A stretch of DNA of 64,000 nt from Allorhizobium pseudoryzae (GTDB lineage Bacteria; Pseudomonadota; Alphaproteobacteria; Rhizobiales; Rhizobiaceae): positions 3,302,001 through 3,366,000 of the forward strand of contig NZ_CP049241.1 of assembly GCF_011046245.1 (NCBI RefSeq). Direction: 5' to 3'. The position numbers were made by a program, and so were the translations under genes. Positions 17,672 to 27,418 of this stretch are shown here, in pieces; the stretch's first letter is position 1, and every line of letters starts with the position of its first letter. Under the pieces are notes generated by a model. That model had not been told where the DNA came from and ran no database searches. It saw only the letters and a program-made list of their open reading frames with translations.

Positions 17672-18960
17672 TCAAGCCGCTTGTGCTCAAGAATGTCCGC
17701 ATTCTCGACCCTTCCCGCACGCTCGATGAAACCGGCACGATCATCGTCGGCAGCGACGGAACGATCCTCGCCGCCGGCGCCGATGCCCAGAACCAGGGCA
17801 CGCCCGAGGGCGCAGAGGTGAAGGACTGCAAGGGCCTCGTCGCGGCACCGGGCCTCGTCGATGCCCGCGTCTTTGTCGGCGAACCGGGTGCGGAACACCG
17901 CGAGACGATCGAATCGGCGAGCCGCGCGGCGGCCGCCGGCGGCGTCACGTCCTTCATCATGATGCCGGATACCGATCCGGTGCTCGACGACATCGCGCTG
18001 ATCGAATTCGTCAAGAAGACGGCGCGCGACAAGGCGATCGTCAACGTCCACCCGGCAGCAGCCCTCACCCGCGGACTGCATGGCGAGGAAATGACCGAGA
18101 TCGGCATGCTGAAGGCCGCCGGTGCGGTCGCCTTCACGCAAGGCCGCCACGGCCTGGCCGACACGCAGATGCTGCGCCGCGCGATGACCTATGCCCGCGA
18201 ATTCGGTGCCGTCATCTCGCTCGAAGCCCGCGATCCGTACCTCGCCGTCAACGGCGTGATGAACGAGGGCCTGTTTGCCAGCTGGCTCGGCCTCTCGGGT
18301 GCGCCGCGCGAGGCGGAACTGATCCCGCTGGAGCGTGACCTGCGCATAGCCGCACTCACCGGGGCGCATTACCATGCCGCCAAGATCTCGGTGCCGGAAT
18401 CGGCCGAAGCGATCCGCGTGGCGCGGGGCCGCGGCGCCAAGGCCACCTGCGGCATCTCGATCAATCACTTGTCGCTCAACGAAAACGACATCGGCGAATA
18501 CCGCACCTTCTTCAAGCTGTCGCCGCCGCTCAGAACCGAAGACGACCGGCAGGCCATGGTCGATGCGCTGGCCGACGGCACGATCGATATCATCGTCTCC
18601 TCGCATGATCCGCAGGATGTCGATACCAAGCGCCTGCCCTTCTCCGATGCCGCCGATGGCGCAATCGGGCTCGAAACCATGCTGTCGGCTGCCCTTCGCC
18701 TCCATCATGCCGATCGGGTGCCGCTGATGCGGCTGATCCATGCGCTCTCGACACGGCCCGCCGAAATTTTTGGGCTTGAGGCCGGTACGCTGAAGCCCGG
18801 CGCCAAGGCGGATATTACGCTGATCGATCTTGACGAACCGTGGCTGGTGTCGAAGGACATGATCCTGTCGCGCTCCAAGAACACCCCCTTCGACGAGGCC
18901 CGCTTCAGCGGACGCGCCGTTGCGACTTATGTCGCCGGCCGCCTCGTTCACGCTCTCTGA
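17668..18960 (+). CDS. pyrC: Dihydroorotase-like protein lacking the metal ligands (PyrC'-type)
   Basis: A 430-residue amidohydrolase-fold protein aligned end to end with type I dihydroorotases, but every metal-binding position I can place is changed. The HxH of PGLVDxHxHxREPG is R67-V-F69; the Asp of FTDDG is Q157 or G158; the His of AHCED is replaced (about L185); the His of CHVS is K239; the Asp of TDHAPH is S312. Substrate-side and structural segments such as [21 protein letters not shown] and SKNTPFDE remain. It therefore is probably not a working dihydroorotase but a structural partner of PyrB, as known for PyrC' in Pseudomonas. An active enzyme should be encoded elsewhere. Confidence 0.88.
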   Translation: MIKPLVLKNVRILDPSRTLDETGTIIVGSDGTILAAGADAQNQGTPEGAEVKDCKGLVAAPGLVDARVFVGEPGAEHRETIESASRAAAAGGVTSFIMMPDTDPVLDDIALIEFVKKTARDKAIVNVHPAAALTRGLHGEEMTEIGMLKAAGAVAFTQGRHGLADTQMLRRAMTYAREFGAVISLEARDPYLAVNGVMNEGLFASWLGLSGAPREAELIPLERDLRIAALTGAHYHAAKISVPESAEAIRVARGRGAKATCGISINHLSLNENDIGEYRTFFKLSPPLRTEDDRQAMVDALADGTIDIIVSSHDPQDVDTKRLPFSDAADGAIGLETMLSAALRLHHADRVPLMRLIHALSTRPAEIFGLEAGTLKPGAKADITLIDLDEPWLVSKDMILSRSKNTPFDEARFSGRAVATYVAGRLVHAL

Positions 18961-18972
18961 GGAGACATTCGC

Positions 18973-19590
18973 ATGGCCGATCTCTTCACCTGGTCGATCA
19001 CCCTGCCGATCGCGCTTATGGCACTCGCCTTCGGGTACCTGCTCGGCTCCATTCCGTTCGGACTGATCCTCACCAAGGCGGCCGGCCTCGGCGACATCCG
19101 CTCGATCGGCTCCGGCAATATCGGTGCGACGAACGTGCTGCGCACCGGGAACAAGAAGCTCGCCGCCGCGACATTGCTGCTCGATGCCTTCAAGGCCACC
19201 GCCGCGGCCTTGCTTGCGCAGGCGCTTTGGGGACCGGAGGCCGGCATCCTCGGCGGTTTTGCCGCGTTCATGGGCCACCTCTTCCCGGTGTGGCTCGGCT
19301 TCAAAGGCGGCAAGGGTGTGGCGACTTATATCGGCACGCTGCTCGGCGTCGCACCCGCCATGGTGCTGGTCTTCGCCTTTGTCTGGCTGACGGTTGCCAA
19401 GCTCAGCAAATATTCGTCCCTGTCCGCCCTGGTTGCAACTCTTGTCATTCCGGTTGCATTGTGGATAGTAGGCGAGCCGAAGGTTGCGCTCATCATGGCG
19501 GTCATGACCGTGATTTCCTACTGGAAGCACAAGGGCAATATCGAGCGGCTGATCAACGGCACCGAGGGCAAGATCGGCCAGAAGGGGTAG
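18973..19590 (+). CDS. plsY: Glycerol-3-phosphate acyltransferase PlsY
   Basis: A 205-residue integral membrane enzyme that transfers the acyl group of acyl-phosphate to glycerol-3-phosphate, the first step of phospholipid synthesis. The three conserved cytoplasmic motifs are visible: [11 protein letters not shown] / [16 protein letters not shown] (motif 1), [21 protein letters not shown] (motif 2) and the C-terminal [18 protein letters not shown] (motif 3). About five hydrophobic segments are present. It starts 12 bases after the pyrC-like gene with a GAGGAG just ahead and is followed by dprA after 8 bases, so pyrB-pyrC'-plsY-dprA form one likely transcription unit. Confidence 0.96.
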   Translation: MADLFTWSITLPIALMALAFGYLLGSIPFGLILTKAAGLGDIRSIGSGNIGATNVLRTGNKKLAAATLLLDAFKATAAALLAQALWGPEAGILGGFAAFMGHLFPVWLGFKGGKGVATYIGTLLGVAPAMVLVFAFVWLTVAKLSKYSSLSALVATLVIPVALWIVGEPKVALIMAVMTVISYWKHKGNIERLINGTEGKIGQKG

Positions 19591-19598
19591 TCTCCGCC

Positions 19599-20750
19599 AT
19601 GGCAACGGACGGCGCAAGACGAAAGGGAATTGCGCTGTCGGACAAGCAGAGGATCGCCTGGCTACGGCTGATCCGCAGCGACAATGTCGGCCCTTCCACC
19701 TTTCGCGATCTCATCAACCATTTCGGATCGGCGGAGGCCGCGCTTGCCGCACTTCCAGAACTCTCCCGACGCGGCGGCGCTGCCCGCTCCATCCGCATTG
19801 CGAGCACTGAGGACGCCGAGCGCGAACTGGACGCCGCCGCCCGCCTCGGCGCCCGCCTCATCGGCATCGGCGAACCTGAATATCCGCCGGCGCTCAGACA
19901 GATCGACGGCGCGCCGCCGCTTCTCGCCATGATGGGAGACGTTTCGATCGCGCCACGCCCCGCGGTCGGCATCGTCGGCTCGCGCAATGCCTCGATCAGC
20001 GGGTCGAAGTTTGCCGCGATGATTGCGCGTGATTGCGGGCGCGCCGGCTACACCGTCACCTCCGGCCTCGCGCGTGGCATCGATACGGCCGCCCATCGCG
20101 CCAGCCTCGACACCGGCACCATCGCGGTTCTCGCCGGCGGGATCGACCAGCCCTATCCGCCGGAAAACATCGGCCTCCTGCAGGATATCTCGCACGGTTG
20201 CGGACTGGCGGTCAGCGAAATGCCGCTCGGATGGGAGCCCCGAGCACGCGATTTCCCGCGCCGCAATCGCCTGATTGCCGGAATTTCGCTGGGTGTCGTC
20301 GTGGTGGAGGCGGCGGATCGGTCCGGCTCGCTGATCACCGCCCGCATGGCCGCCGATTTCGGCCGGCTGGTCTTTGCCGTTCCCGGTTCGCCGCTTGATC
20401 CGCGCTGCCATGGGACGAACGGGCTTCTGAAACAGGGCGCGACCGTGACGACCGGATCCGCAGACGTGCTGGAGGCGCTCGCTCCCCTCACCGATCTCGA
20501 TCTCTTCAACCCACCGGCCGTCGATGAACCGGAGGAGACGGGGCAATCCGCCCCTCTCCAGCCACCGGATGACAGCGACCGCGCGCGGATCGTCAACGCG
20601 CTCGGTCCGACGCCGGTGGAGGTGGACGACATCATCCGCCACACGGAACTGCCGGCCTCCACCGTCTATCTCGTGCTTCTGGAACTCGACCTGGCGGGGC
20701 GATTGCACCGCCATCCCGGTGGCATGGTGTCACTCGCGATGCTTGTCTGA
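19599..20750 (+). CDS. dprA: DNA processing protein DprA
   Basis: A 383-residue DprA/Smf protein, which loads RecA onto incoming single-stranded DNA in transformation; it is also conserved in bacteria not known to be competent. Residues 15-90 form the N-terminal SAM-like part, then the Rossmann-fold domain carries [68 protein letters not shown] and [22 protein letters not shown]. The C-terminal 70 residues form the winged-helix DML1-like domain ([30 protein letters not shown]). ATG 19599 follows GAAGGGG and gives the family length. The 3' end overlaps a small convergent gene by 21 bases. Confidence 0.93.
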   Translation: MATDGARRKGIALSDKQRIAWLRLIRSDNVGPSTFRDLINHFGSAEAALAALPELSRRGGAARSIRIASTEDAERELDAAARLGARLIGIGEPEYPPALRQIDGAPPLLAMMGDVSIAPRPAVGIVGSRNASISGSKFAAMIARDCGRAGYTVTSGLARGIDTAAHRASLDTGTIAVLAGGIDQPYPPENIGLLQDISHGCGLAVSEMPLGWEPRARDFPRRNRLIAGISLGVVVVEAADRSGSLITARMAADFGRLVFAVPGSPLDPRCHGTNGLLKQGATVTTGSADVLEALAPLTDLDLFNPPAVDEPEETGQSAPLQPPDDSDRARIVNALGPTPVEVDDIIRHTELPASTVYLVLLELDLAGRLHRHPGGMVSLAMLV

Positions 20751-20960
20751 GCCTCTGCGCGGGCCGATCTGCAGCTCGCCGGCTTCGATATAGGCCATCT
20801 CGATCAGGTAGCAGAGCAGATGCGCTCGCTCCTGATGGGCCACCAGCCGCAGTTGCCCGAGCATCTGGCGGATATAGGCAAGGTTTCCCCCTGCCCCCTC
20901 TCCTCCGGAGCGATTGGTACCTTCAAGACCCTTCATCTCCCTACCATCTCCCGCAACCAT
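20730..20960 (-). CDS. Small conserved-looking hypothetical protein (76 aa)
   Basis: A short frame between dprA and topA on the opposite strand. The product contains a coherent amphipathic helical pair, [20 protein letters not shown] and [17 protein letters not shown], and ends in a basic tail. It resembles a small uncharacterised protein I associate with rhizobia at this locus, but I cannot name a family. Two starts are possible, ATG 20960 and ATG 20936; the latter has GGGAG about 10 bases ahead. It overlaps the last 21 bases of dprA tail to tail. No cysteines of note, no membrane segment. Confidence 0.5.
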   Translation of the reverse strand: MVAGDGREMKGLEGTNRSGGEGAGGNLAYIRQMLGQLRLVAHQERAHLLCYLIEMAYIEAGELQIGPRRGSDKHRE

Positions 20961-21179
20961 AGATAAATATCTGCAACCGGAACCAACCAATACACGCAAA
21001 CTGACATAGTTTATCCTTGATTGCAACTCACTGCGATTCTTGCACTGGTTGTATCCGGTGGTGACGGCAAAAATGGCCGATGCCTCTTGACCGCGGACAA
21101 AAGGCCATCCATGTCGAGAGGTCAGATTAGAGGTGGCGCATTCCTGCCGGCCGCCCTTTGCACGCCCTAGAGAGCCATT
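20961..21179. other. Intergenic region upstream of topA
   Basis: A 219-base AT-richer gap between the small divergent gene and topA. It should hold both promoters. CTTGAC near 21090 is a -35 candidate for topA but its -10 partner is weak. No operator-like structure is convincing. Confidence 0.4.
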
Positions 21180-23867
21180 ATGAATGTTGTCGTCGTAGAA
21201 TCTCCGGCCAAGGCCAAGACCATCAACAAGTATCTTGGGTCCGGCTTCAAGGTTCTCGCATCCTTCGGTCACGTCCGCGATCTTCCCGCCAAGGATGGCT
21301 CCGTTCTTCCCGACCAGGATTTCGAAATGTCCTGGGAGGTGGATGGCGCCTCGGCCAAGCGGATGAAGGATATCGCCGATGCCGTCAAAGGCTCCGACGG
21401 CCTGTTCCTGGCAACCGACCCGGATCGCGAGGGTGAAGCCATTTCCTGGCACGTGCTCGATCTCTTGAAGAAGAAGAAGGTGATTGGCGACAAACCGGTG
21501 AAGCGCGTCGTCTTCAACGCCATCACCAAAAAGGCGGTGCTGGATGCGATGGCCAATCCGCGCGACATCGACATCGCGCTGGTCGATGCTTATCTCGCCC
21601 GGCGCGCGCTGGATTATCTCGTCGGCTTCAACCTTTCGCCGGTCCTGTGGCGCAAGCTGCCCGGCGCCCGTTCCGCCGGTCGCGTCCAGTCGGTGGCGCT
21701 GAGGTTGGTCTGCGACCGCGAGTCGGAAATCGAACGTTTCGTTCCGGAAGAATACTGGAACCTCTCGGCCCTCCTGAAGACGCCGCGCGGCGATGAATTC
21801 GAAGCGAAGCTCGTGTCTGCCGATGGCAAGCGGTTGCAGGCGCGTGGCGTCAAGAACGGCGAGGATGCCGGTCGTCTGAAGGCGCTGCTCGAAGGCGCGG
21901 CCTACAGCGTCGAATCGGTTGAGGCCAAGCCGGTCAAGCGCAATCCCGGCCCGCCCTTCACCACGTCTACGCTGCAGCAGGCCGCCTCCTCCAATCTCGG
22001 CTTCTCCGCATCCCGCACCATGCAGGTGGCGCAGAAGCTCTACGAGGGCGTCGATATCGGCGGCGAGACGGTGGGTCTCATCACCTATATGCGTACCGAC
22101 GGCGTGCAGATGGCACCGGAAGCGATCGATGCGGCACGCCGCGCCATCGGCGACCAGTTCGGCGAACGCTACCTGCCGGAAAAGGCCCGCTTCTATTCCA
22201 CCAAGGCGAAGAACGCCCAGGAAGCGCACGAGGCCATCCGTCCGACCGATTTCAACCGCTCTCCGGACAAGGTGCGTCGTTTCCTCGATGGCGACCAGCT
22301 GCGCCTTTACGAACTCGTCTGGAAGCGCGGCATTGCCAGCCAGATGGCCTCTGCCGAAATGGAACGCACCACGGTCGAAATCGCCGCCGCCAATGGCGCG
22401 GATCGCGCCGGTTTGCGGGCCGTCGGCTCGGTCGTCCGCTTCGACGGGTTCCTGGCGGCCTATGTGGACAAGCGCGAAGAGGGCGAAGCCGGCGAGGACG
22501 ACGAGGATGGTCGTCTGCCGGAAATCAATGCCCGCGAGGCGCTGGCCAAGAGCAAGGTCAATTCCAGCCAGCATTTCACCGAGCCGCCGCCACGTTATTC
22601 GGAAGCCTCGCTGATCAAGAAGATGGAAGAGCTCGGCATCGGTCGTCCCTCCACCTATGCCGCGACGCTGAAGACCTTGAGCGACCGCGAATACATCGTC
22701 ATCGACAAGCGCAAGCTCATCCCGCATTCCAAGGGTCGGCTGGTGACCGCCTTCCTCGAAAACTTCTTCACGAAGTACGTGGAATATGATTTCACCGCCG
22801 ACCTCGAAGAGAAGCTCGACCGGATCTCCGCCGGTGAACTCAACTGGAAGCAGGTTCTGCGCGATTTCTGGCAGGACTTCTTTGCTCAGATCGAGGATAC
22901 CAAGGAACTGCGCGTCACCAACGTGCTGGATGCGCTGAACGAGGCGCTTGCGCCCCTCGTTTTCCCGAAGCGCGAAGACGGCTCGGACCCGCGCATCTGC
23001 CAGGTTTGCGGCACCGGCAACCTGTCGCTGAAGCTCGGCAAATACGGCGCCTTCGTCGGCTGCTCCAACTATCCGGAGTGCAACTATACCCGCCAGCTGA
23101 CGGCCGATGGCGCGGAAGCCGAGGCCTCGACGCTCAACGAACCGAAGGCGCTCGGCACCGATCCGATGACCGGCGAGGAACTGACGCTGCGGTCCGGCCG
23201 TTTCGGACCCTATATCCAGCGCGGCGACGGCAAGGATGCCAAGCGCGCCTCGCTGCCGCGCGGCTGGAAGCCTGAAGACATCGACCACGAGAAGGCACTG
23301 GCCCTGATCAACCTGCCGCGCGATGTCGGCCAGCATCCGGAAACCGGCAAGATGATCTCCGCCGGCATCGGACGTTACGGACCCTTCCTGCTGCATGACG
23401 GCACCTATGCCAACCTCGAAAGCGTCGAGGACGTCTTTACCGTCGGCCTCAACCGCGCTGTCACGGTTCTGGCGGAAAAGCAGAGTAAGGGTGGTGGACG
23501 CGGTCGCACCGCTGCGGCAACGCTCAAGGAACTGGGCGACCATCCGCAGGGCGGCGCAATGACCGTGCGCGAAGGCCGCTATGGGCCCTACATCAACTGG
23601 GGCAAGGTCAATGCCACCCTGCCGAAGGGCAAGGACCCGCAAAGCGTGACGGTCGAGGAAGCGCTGGCGCTGATTGCCGAAAAGGCCGGCAAGACCCCTG
23701 CTGCCAAGGCAAAGGCGACCAAGGCGGCGAAATCCTCGGCCAAGTCCTCGCCCAAGACCAAGGCAGCGGATGGCGATGCGGCGAAACCCGCAAAGAAGCC
23801 CGCCGCAAAGACGAAAACCGCCGCCAAACCGAAGGCGGCCACGAAAGCAAAGAAGACGGATACGTGA
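21180..23867 (+). CDS. topA: DNA topoisomerase I
   Basis: An 895-residue type IA topoisomerase that relaxes negative supercoils. The TOPRIM domain opens NVVVVESPAKAKTINKYLG and includes the acidic TDPDREGEAISWH; the active-site tyrosine lies in GLITYMRTDGVQM; QEAHEAIRPT and RYSEASLIKKMEELGIGRPSTYA are further signatures. After the core, a four-cysteine zinc ribbon (CQVCGTG...CSNYPEC) and several topo C-terminal repeats (FGPYIQRGDG, YGPFLLHDG, YGPYINWG) follow, then a lysine/alanine-rich tail of about 60 residues that probably binds DNA or RNA non-specifically. Its stop overlaps the rnr start. Confidence 0.98.
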   Translation: MNVVVVESPAKAKTINKYLGSGFKVLASFGHVRDLPAKDGSVLPDQDFEMSWEVDGASAKRMKDIADAVKGSDGLFLATDPDREGEAISWHVLDLLKKKKVIGDKPVKRVVFNAITKKAVLDAMANPRDIDIALVDAYLARRALDYLVGFNLSPVLWRKLPGARSAGRVQSVALRLVCDRESEIERFVPEEYWNLSALLKTPRGDEFEAKLVSADGKRLQARGVKNGEDAGRLKALLEGAAYSVESVEAKPVKRNPGPPFTTSTLQQAASSNLGFSASRTMQVAQKLYEGVDIGGETVGLITYMRTDGVQMAPEAIDAARRAIGDQFGERYLPEKARFYSTKAKNAQEAHEAIRPTDFNRSPDKVRRFLDGDQLRLYELVWKRGIASQMASAEMERTTVEIAAANGADRAGLRAVGSVVRFDGFLAAYVDKREEGEAGEDDEDGRLPEINAREALAKSKVNSSQHFTEPPPRYSEASLIKKMEELGIGRPSTYAATLKTLSDREYIVIDKRKLIPHSKGRLVTAFLENFFTKYVEYDFTADLEEKLDRISAGELNWKQVLRDFWQDFFAQIEDTKELRVTNVLDALNEALAPLVFPKREDGSDPRICQVCGTGNLSLKLGKYGAFVGCSNYPECNYTRQLTADGAEAEASTLNEPKALGTDPMTGEELTLRSGRFGPYIQRGDGKDAKRASLPRGWKPEDIDHEKALALINLPRDVGQHPETGKMISAGIGRYGPFLLHDGTYANLESVEDVFTVGLNRAVTVLAEKQSKGGGRGRTAAATLKELGDHPQGGAMTVREGRYGPYINWGKVNATLPKGKDPQSVTVEEALALIAEKAGKTPAAKAKATKAAKSSAKSSPKTKAADGDAAKPAKKPAAKTKTAAKPKAATKAKKTDT

Positions 23868-26224
23868 GCAAGACACCGCGCGAAGCAAAACCTACCCCTC
23901 CGCAGAGCCGCAAGGCTGCCCTTCGCGCGGAACTGGCCGCTTCCGGTGACCGGTCGATCATCGTGCAGGGCGTCGTTCCGCCGCGCGAGGTCCTCCTGGA
24001 ATTCATCGCCGACAATCCGGATCGCGCCACGAAGCGCGAGATCGCGAAGGCCTTCGGCCTGAAGGGCGAGAGCCGCGTCGAACTGAAGGATGTCCTGCGG
24101 GACCTGGAGGACGAGGGCCTGCTGCAGAAGAGCCGCAAGGCGCTGACGCGCCCCGGCGCACTGCCGCCGATGACGGTTCTCGACATCACGACGCGCGACA
24201 AGGACGGCGACCTGATCGGTCGGCCCGCCGAATGGATGGAAGACCAGGGCGTGGCGCCGGCGGTGCTGATCCGCCAGTCCTCCGATAGCCGCAGCAAGTC
24301 GAAAGCGCCGGCGGCCGGGCTCGGCGACCGGGTTCTCGCCAAGATCTTTCCGAACAAGGACCGCTCCGGCCCCGCTTATACCGCCCGGGTGGTGAAGGTC
24401 ATCGACAAGCACCGCAATGCGGCGCTCGGCGTCATCCGCCTGATGCCGGAAGGCGGCGCGCGGCTTCTACCGATCGACCGGCGCGGCGAGGAGATGCAGA
24501 TCGCCGCTGCCGATCTCGGCGAGGCGAAGGATGGCGACCTGATCGAGGCGGACGTGCTGCGCGGCAACCGCTTTGGCCTGACGCGGGCCAAGGTTCTCTC
24601 CGTCGTCGGCTCGGTCGCCTCGGAAAAGGCGATCTCGATGATCGCCATCTATTCGCACGGCATCCCGCACATTTTTCCGAAATCGGTGATGGACGAGGCG
24701 GAGGAGGCCAAACCGGCGAGCATGGTCAAGCGCGAGGACTGGCGCGACCTGCCGCTCGTCACCATCGATCCGGCGGATGCCAAGGACCATGACGATGCCG
24801 TCTATGCCGAGCCGGACCCCTCGCCCGACAATGAAGGCGGCGTGATCGTCACCGTCGCGATTGCCGACGTCTCTTATTATGTCCGCACCGGCTCCCAGCT
24901 CGACCGCGAGGCGTTGAAGCGCGGCAATTCGGTCTATTTCCCCGACCGCGTCGTGCCCATGCTGCCGGAGCGGATTTCGAACAACCTCTGCTCGCTGCGC
25001 GAGGGCGAGGACCGGCCTGCACTTGCCGTGCGCATGGTCTTCTCGAAGGAGGGCCGCAAGGCGAGCCACACCTTCCACCGCATCATGATGAAGAGCGCGG
25101 CAAAGCTCTCCTATCAGCAGGCGCAGGCGGCGATCGACGGCAAGCCGGACGACAAGAGCGGCCCGCTGCTCGAGCCCATCCTGAAGCCGCTGTGGAACGC
25201 CTATGCGATCATGAAGCGTGGCCGCGACCGCCGCCAGCCGCTCGAACTCGACATGCCGGAGCGCAAGATCGTGCTGAAAGCCGACGGCACGGTCGACAAG
25301 GTGATCATCCCCGAACGCCTCGATGCCCACAAGCTGATCGAGGAAATGATGATCCAGGCCAACGTGGCGGCCGCCGAAACGCTGGAAAAAAAGCGCCAGC
25401 CGCTGGTCTACCGCGTCCATGATGCGCCGACGCTTGCCAAGCAGGAGGTGCTGCGCGAGTTCCTGGCAACGCTCGGCATCTCGATGGCCAAGGGCGGGCA
25501 GATGCGCTCCAACTCGTTCAACGGCATCCTTGCGAAGGCCGAGGACACGCCGCACCAGGTGATGGTCAACGAGATGGTGCTGCGCAGCCAGAGCCAGGCC
25601 GTCTACAGCCCGGAGAACATCGGCCATTTCGGTCTCAACCTGATGAAATACGCGCATTTCACCTCGCCGATCCGCCGTTATGCCGACCTTATCGTGCACC
25701 GCGCGCTGGTCGGCTCGCTGGGGCTCGGCGAAGGCGGCATCACGCCGGAGGAAGAAGGCCAGCTCGACGATATCGCCGCCGAGATCTCGACCTTCGAACG
25801 GCGCGCCATGGCCGCCGAGCGCGACACGATCAACCGGCTGATCGCCCATCATCTGGCCGAACGCGTCGGCCAGGAGTTCAAGGGCCGCGTGTCCGGCGTC
25901 ACCAAGGCAGGACTTTTTGTCACGCTGCCCACCTATGGCGCCGATGGTTTCGTGCCCATATCTACGCTTGGCAACGACTATTTCCATTACGACGAAAGCC
26001 GCCAGGCGCTGATCGGTGAAAAAACCGGTCTCGGTTATCAACTTGGTGACGCGGTCGATGTCAAATTGGCCGAAGCCATTCCGCTGGCCGGAGCACTGCG
26101 CTTCGAAATGCTGAGCGAAGGGCAGAAGATGGGAGCGGCCACCCGGTCCTTCCACAAGGCGGGCCGCAGGGGACGGCAAGCACCGCGCAAACCAGGGACA
26201 CGTCCGCCGCGCCGCGGACGCTAG
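23864..26224 (+). CDS. rnr: Ribonuclease R
   Basis: A 786-residue 3'-5' exoribonuclease that degrades structured RNA and helps turn over rRNA and mRNA. It starts at a GTG overlapping the topA stop (GTGA). After an N-terminal winged-helix region (about residues 40-95) come two cold-shock domains, the RNB domain with TIDPADAKDHDDAVYAE (metal-binding aspartates), DVSYYVRTGSQLDREAL, YFPDRVVPMLPE and YAHFTSPIRRYADLIVHR, and a C-terminal S1 domain (GRVSGVTKAGLFVTLP). The last 30 residues are strongly basic (GRRGRQAPRKPGTRPPRRGR). All parts needed for activity are present. Confidence 0.97.
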   Translation: MSKTPREAKPTPPQSRKAALRAELAASGDRSIIVQGVVPPREVLLEFIADNPDRATKREIAKAFGLKGESRVELKDVLRDLEDEGLLQKSRKALTRPGALPPMTVLDITTRDKDGDLIGRPAEWMEDQGVAPAVLIRQSSDSRSKSKAPAAGLGDRVLAKIFPNKDRSGPAYTARVVKVIDKHRNAALGVIRLMPEGGARLLPIDRRGEEMQIAAADLGEAKDGDLIEADVLRGNRFGLTRAKVLSVVGSVASEKAISMIAIYSHGIPHIFPKSVMDEAEEAKPASMVKREDWRDLPLVTIDPADAKDHDDAVYAEPDPSPDNEGGVIVTVAIADVSYYVRTGSQLDREALKRGNSVYFPDRVVPMLPERISNNLCSLREGEDRPALAVRMVFSKEGRKASHTFHRIMMKSAAKLSYQQAQAAIDGKPDDKSGPLLEPILKPLWNAYAIMKRGRDRRQPLELDMPERKIVLKADGTVDKVIIPERLDAHKLIEEMMIQANVAAAETLEKKRQPLVYRVHDAPTLAKQEVLREFLATLGISMAKGGQMRSNSFNGILAKAEDTPHQVMVNEMVLRSQSQAVYSPENIGHFGLNLMKYAHFTSPIRRYADLIVHRALVGSLGLGEGGITPEEEGQLDDIAAEISTFERRAMAAERDTINRLIAHHLAERVGQEFKGRVSGVTKAGLFVTLPTYGADGFVPISTLGNDYFHYDESRQALIGEKTGLGYQLGDAVDVKLAEAIPLAGALRFEMLSEGQKMGAATRSFHKAGRRGRQAPRKPGTRPPRRGR

Positions 26225-26234
26225 GAGGAGTGAG

Positions 26235-26714
26235 ATGACGGCCTCGAGCGATCACGCCCAAAGCCATGCCCATGACCACCGGCAGCCGATCCGTTACGGC
26301 GGGGCGGAACGCCCCGAGCGTCCGCTCGGGCAGGCGATCCTGCGCGGCCTCAAATGCACCTGCCCGAACTGCGGCAGCGGGCGTCTGTTCAAGAGCTTCC
26401 TGAAGCCGGTCGATCACTGCGCGGCCTGCGGCGAGGAGATGTTCCACCACCGCGCCGACGACCTGCCGCCCTATCTCGTCATCTTCATCATCGGCCACGT
26501 CACGGTCGGCGGCTTCATGATGACGGACATGGTCTGGCAGCTGTCGATGTGGACGCATCTCGCCATCTGGACGCCGATCACCATCCTGACGGCGCTTTTA
26601 TCCATGCAGCCGATCAAGGGCGGCGTCATCGGCCTGCAATGGGCCTTGCGCATGCACGGCTTCGGCAACGAGGACGACAGTTTCGATCCCGGTCGCGGTG
26701 GCCCGATCGAATGA
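26235..26714 (+). CDS. DUF983 family membrane protein with zinc-ribbon
   Basis: A 159-residue DUF983 protein. A His-rich N-terminus (SHAHDHRQP) is followed by a four-cysteine zinc-ribbon-like element, CTCPNCGSGRLF and DHCAACGE, then two transmembrane segments (PYLVIFIIGHVTVGGFMM and IWTPITILTALLSM). The family is widespread in alphaproteobacteria and often encoded near cox or respiratory genes, but its function is unknown. A strong GGAGGAG lies ahead of the ATG. The stop overlaps the NUDIX start (ATGA), so the rnr-DUF983-NUDIX order is probably one operon. Confidence 0.9.
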   Translation: MTASSDHAQSHAHDHRQPIRYGGAERPERPLGQAILRGLKCTCPNCGSGRLFKSFLKPVDHCAACGEEMFHHRADDLPPYLVIFIIGHVTVGGFMMTDMVWQLSMWTHLAIWTPITILTALLSMQPIKGGVIGLQWALRMHGFGNEDDSFDPGRGGPIE

Positions 26715-27415
26715 CGCCGGCTGATCGTTCGACTAAGGCCGAGGTTCGAAACCGGCCCGGCTCTCCCCTTCGTCTCAGACCCAAGGCATCCGCCTCGCTC
26801 ATCCTGATCGATCGCAGCCGACCCTCGCCGCATGTGCTGGTCGGGCGGCGTGGCAGCGGCCACGCCTTCATGCCGGATCTCTACGTCTTCCCCGGTGGCC
26901 GCCGTGACAACCGCGACCATGCCCTGCCCTTCTCTCAGGATCTGAACCCGAGCGTCGTGGACCTGCTGCTGCGCCGTTGTCCGCCGAGCATGGGGGCAAG
27001 CGGCGCCCGGGCGCTGGCGCTGGCGGCGCTCCGAGAATTGCACGAGGAAACCGGGCTGCGTCTCGGCCCCACCTTAGCGCCCGACGTTCCCTATTGCCCG
27101 GACCTCTCCAGCCTGCGGTTCGTGGCGCGCGCCGTCACCCCGCCCGGCGCGGTGCGCCGCTTCGACAACCGCTTCTTTGCCACATTCGTCGATGAAGCTT
27201 CGATCGACCTGAACAACCTGCGGGAAAGCGACGAGCTGTCGGATTTCCGCTGGCTCGATCTGGCGGCGCTCACCTCGGTGCCGCTGCCGGAAATCGTCGC
27301 TGTCATTGCGCGGGATCTGAAGATTTCGCTTGAGTCCGATCCGTCTTTGCCGTTTGGAAACGATGTTTACGCATACACCAACCGCAACGGTCAGTTTCTG
27401 CGCAGTCGGCTGTAG
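26711..27415 (+). CDS. NUDIX hydrolase
   Basis: A 234-residue NUDIX protein. The NUDIX box is present as GARALALAALRELHEETGL, with the REL-HEETGL metal-binding glutamates intact. Upstream, HVLVGRRGSGHAFMPDLYVFPGG is the usual lead-in with the PGG element, and the protein extends 90 residues beyond the box, as in the coenzyme A pyrophosphatase-like (CoAse) and NUDT7/8/19-type group; the substrate cannot be determined. It begins at an ATG overlapping the DUF983 stop. The MFS gene starts 3 bases after its stop. Confidence 0.88.
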   Translation: MTPADRSTKAEVRNRPGSPLRLRPKASASLILIDRSRPSPHVLVGRRGSGHAFMPDLYVFPGGRRDNRDHALPFSQDLNPSVVDLLLRRCPPSMGASGARALALAALRELHEETGLRLGPTLAPDVPYCPDLSSLRFVARAVTPPGAVRRFDNRFFATFVDEASIDLNNLRESDELSDFRWLDLAALTSVPLPEIVAVIARDLKISLESDPSLPFGNDVYAYTNRNGQFLRSRL

Positions 27416-27418
27416 AAG

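Noticed and set aside
20730..23888. A 1052-codon minus-strand frame over topA
   Set aside because: Antisense shadow of topA; only its last 76 codons, which lie past the gene, look like a real protein.
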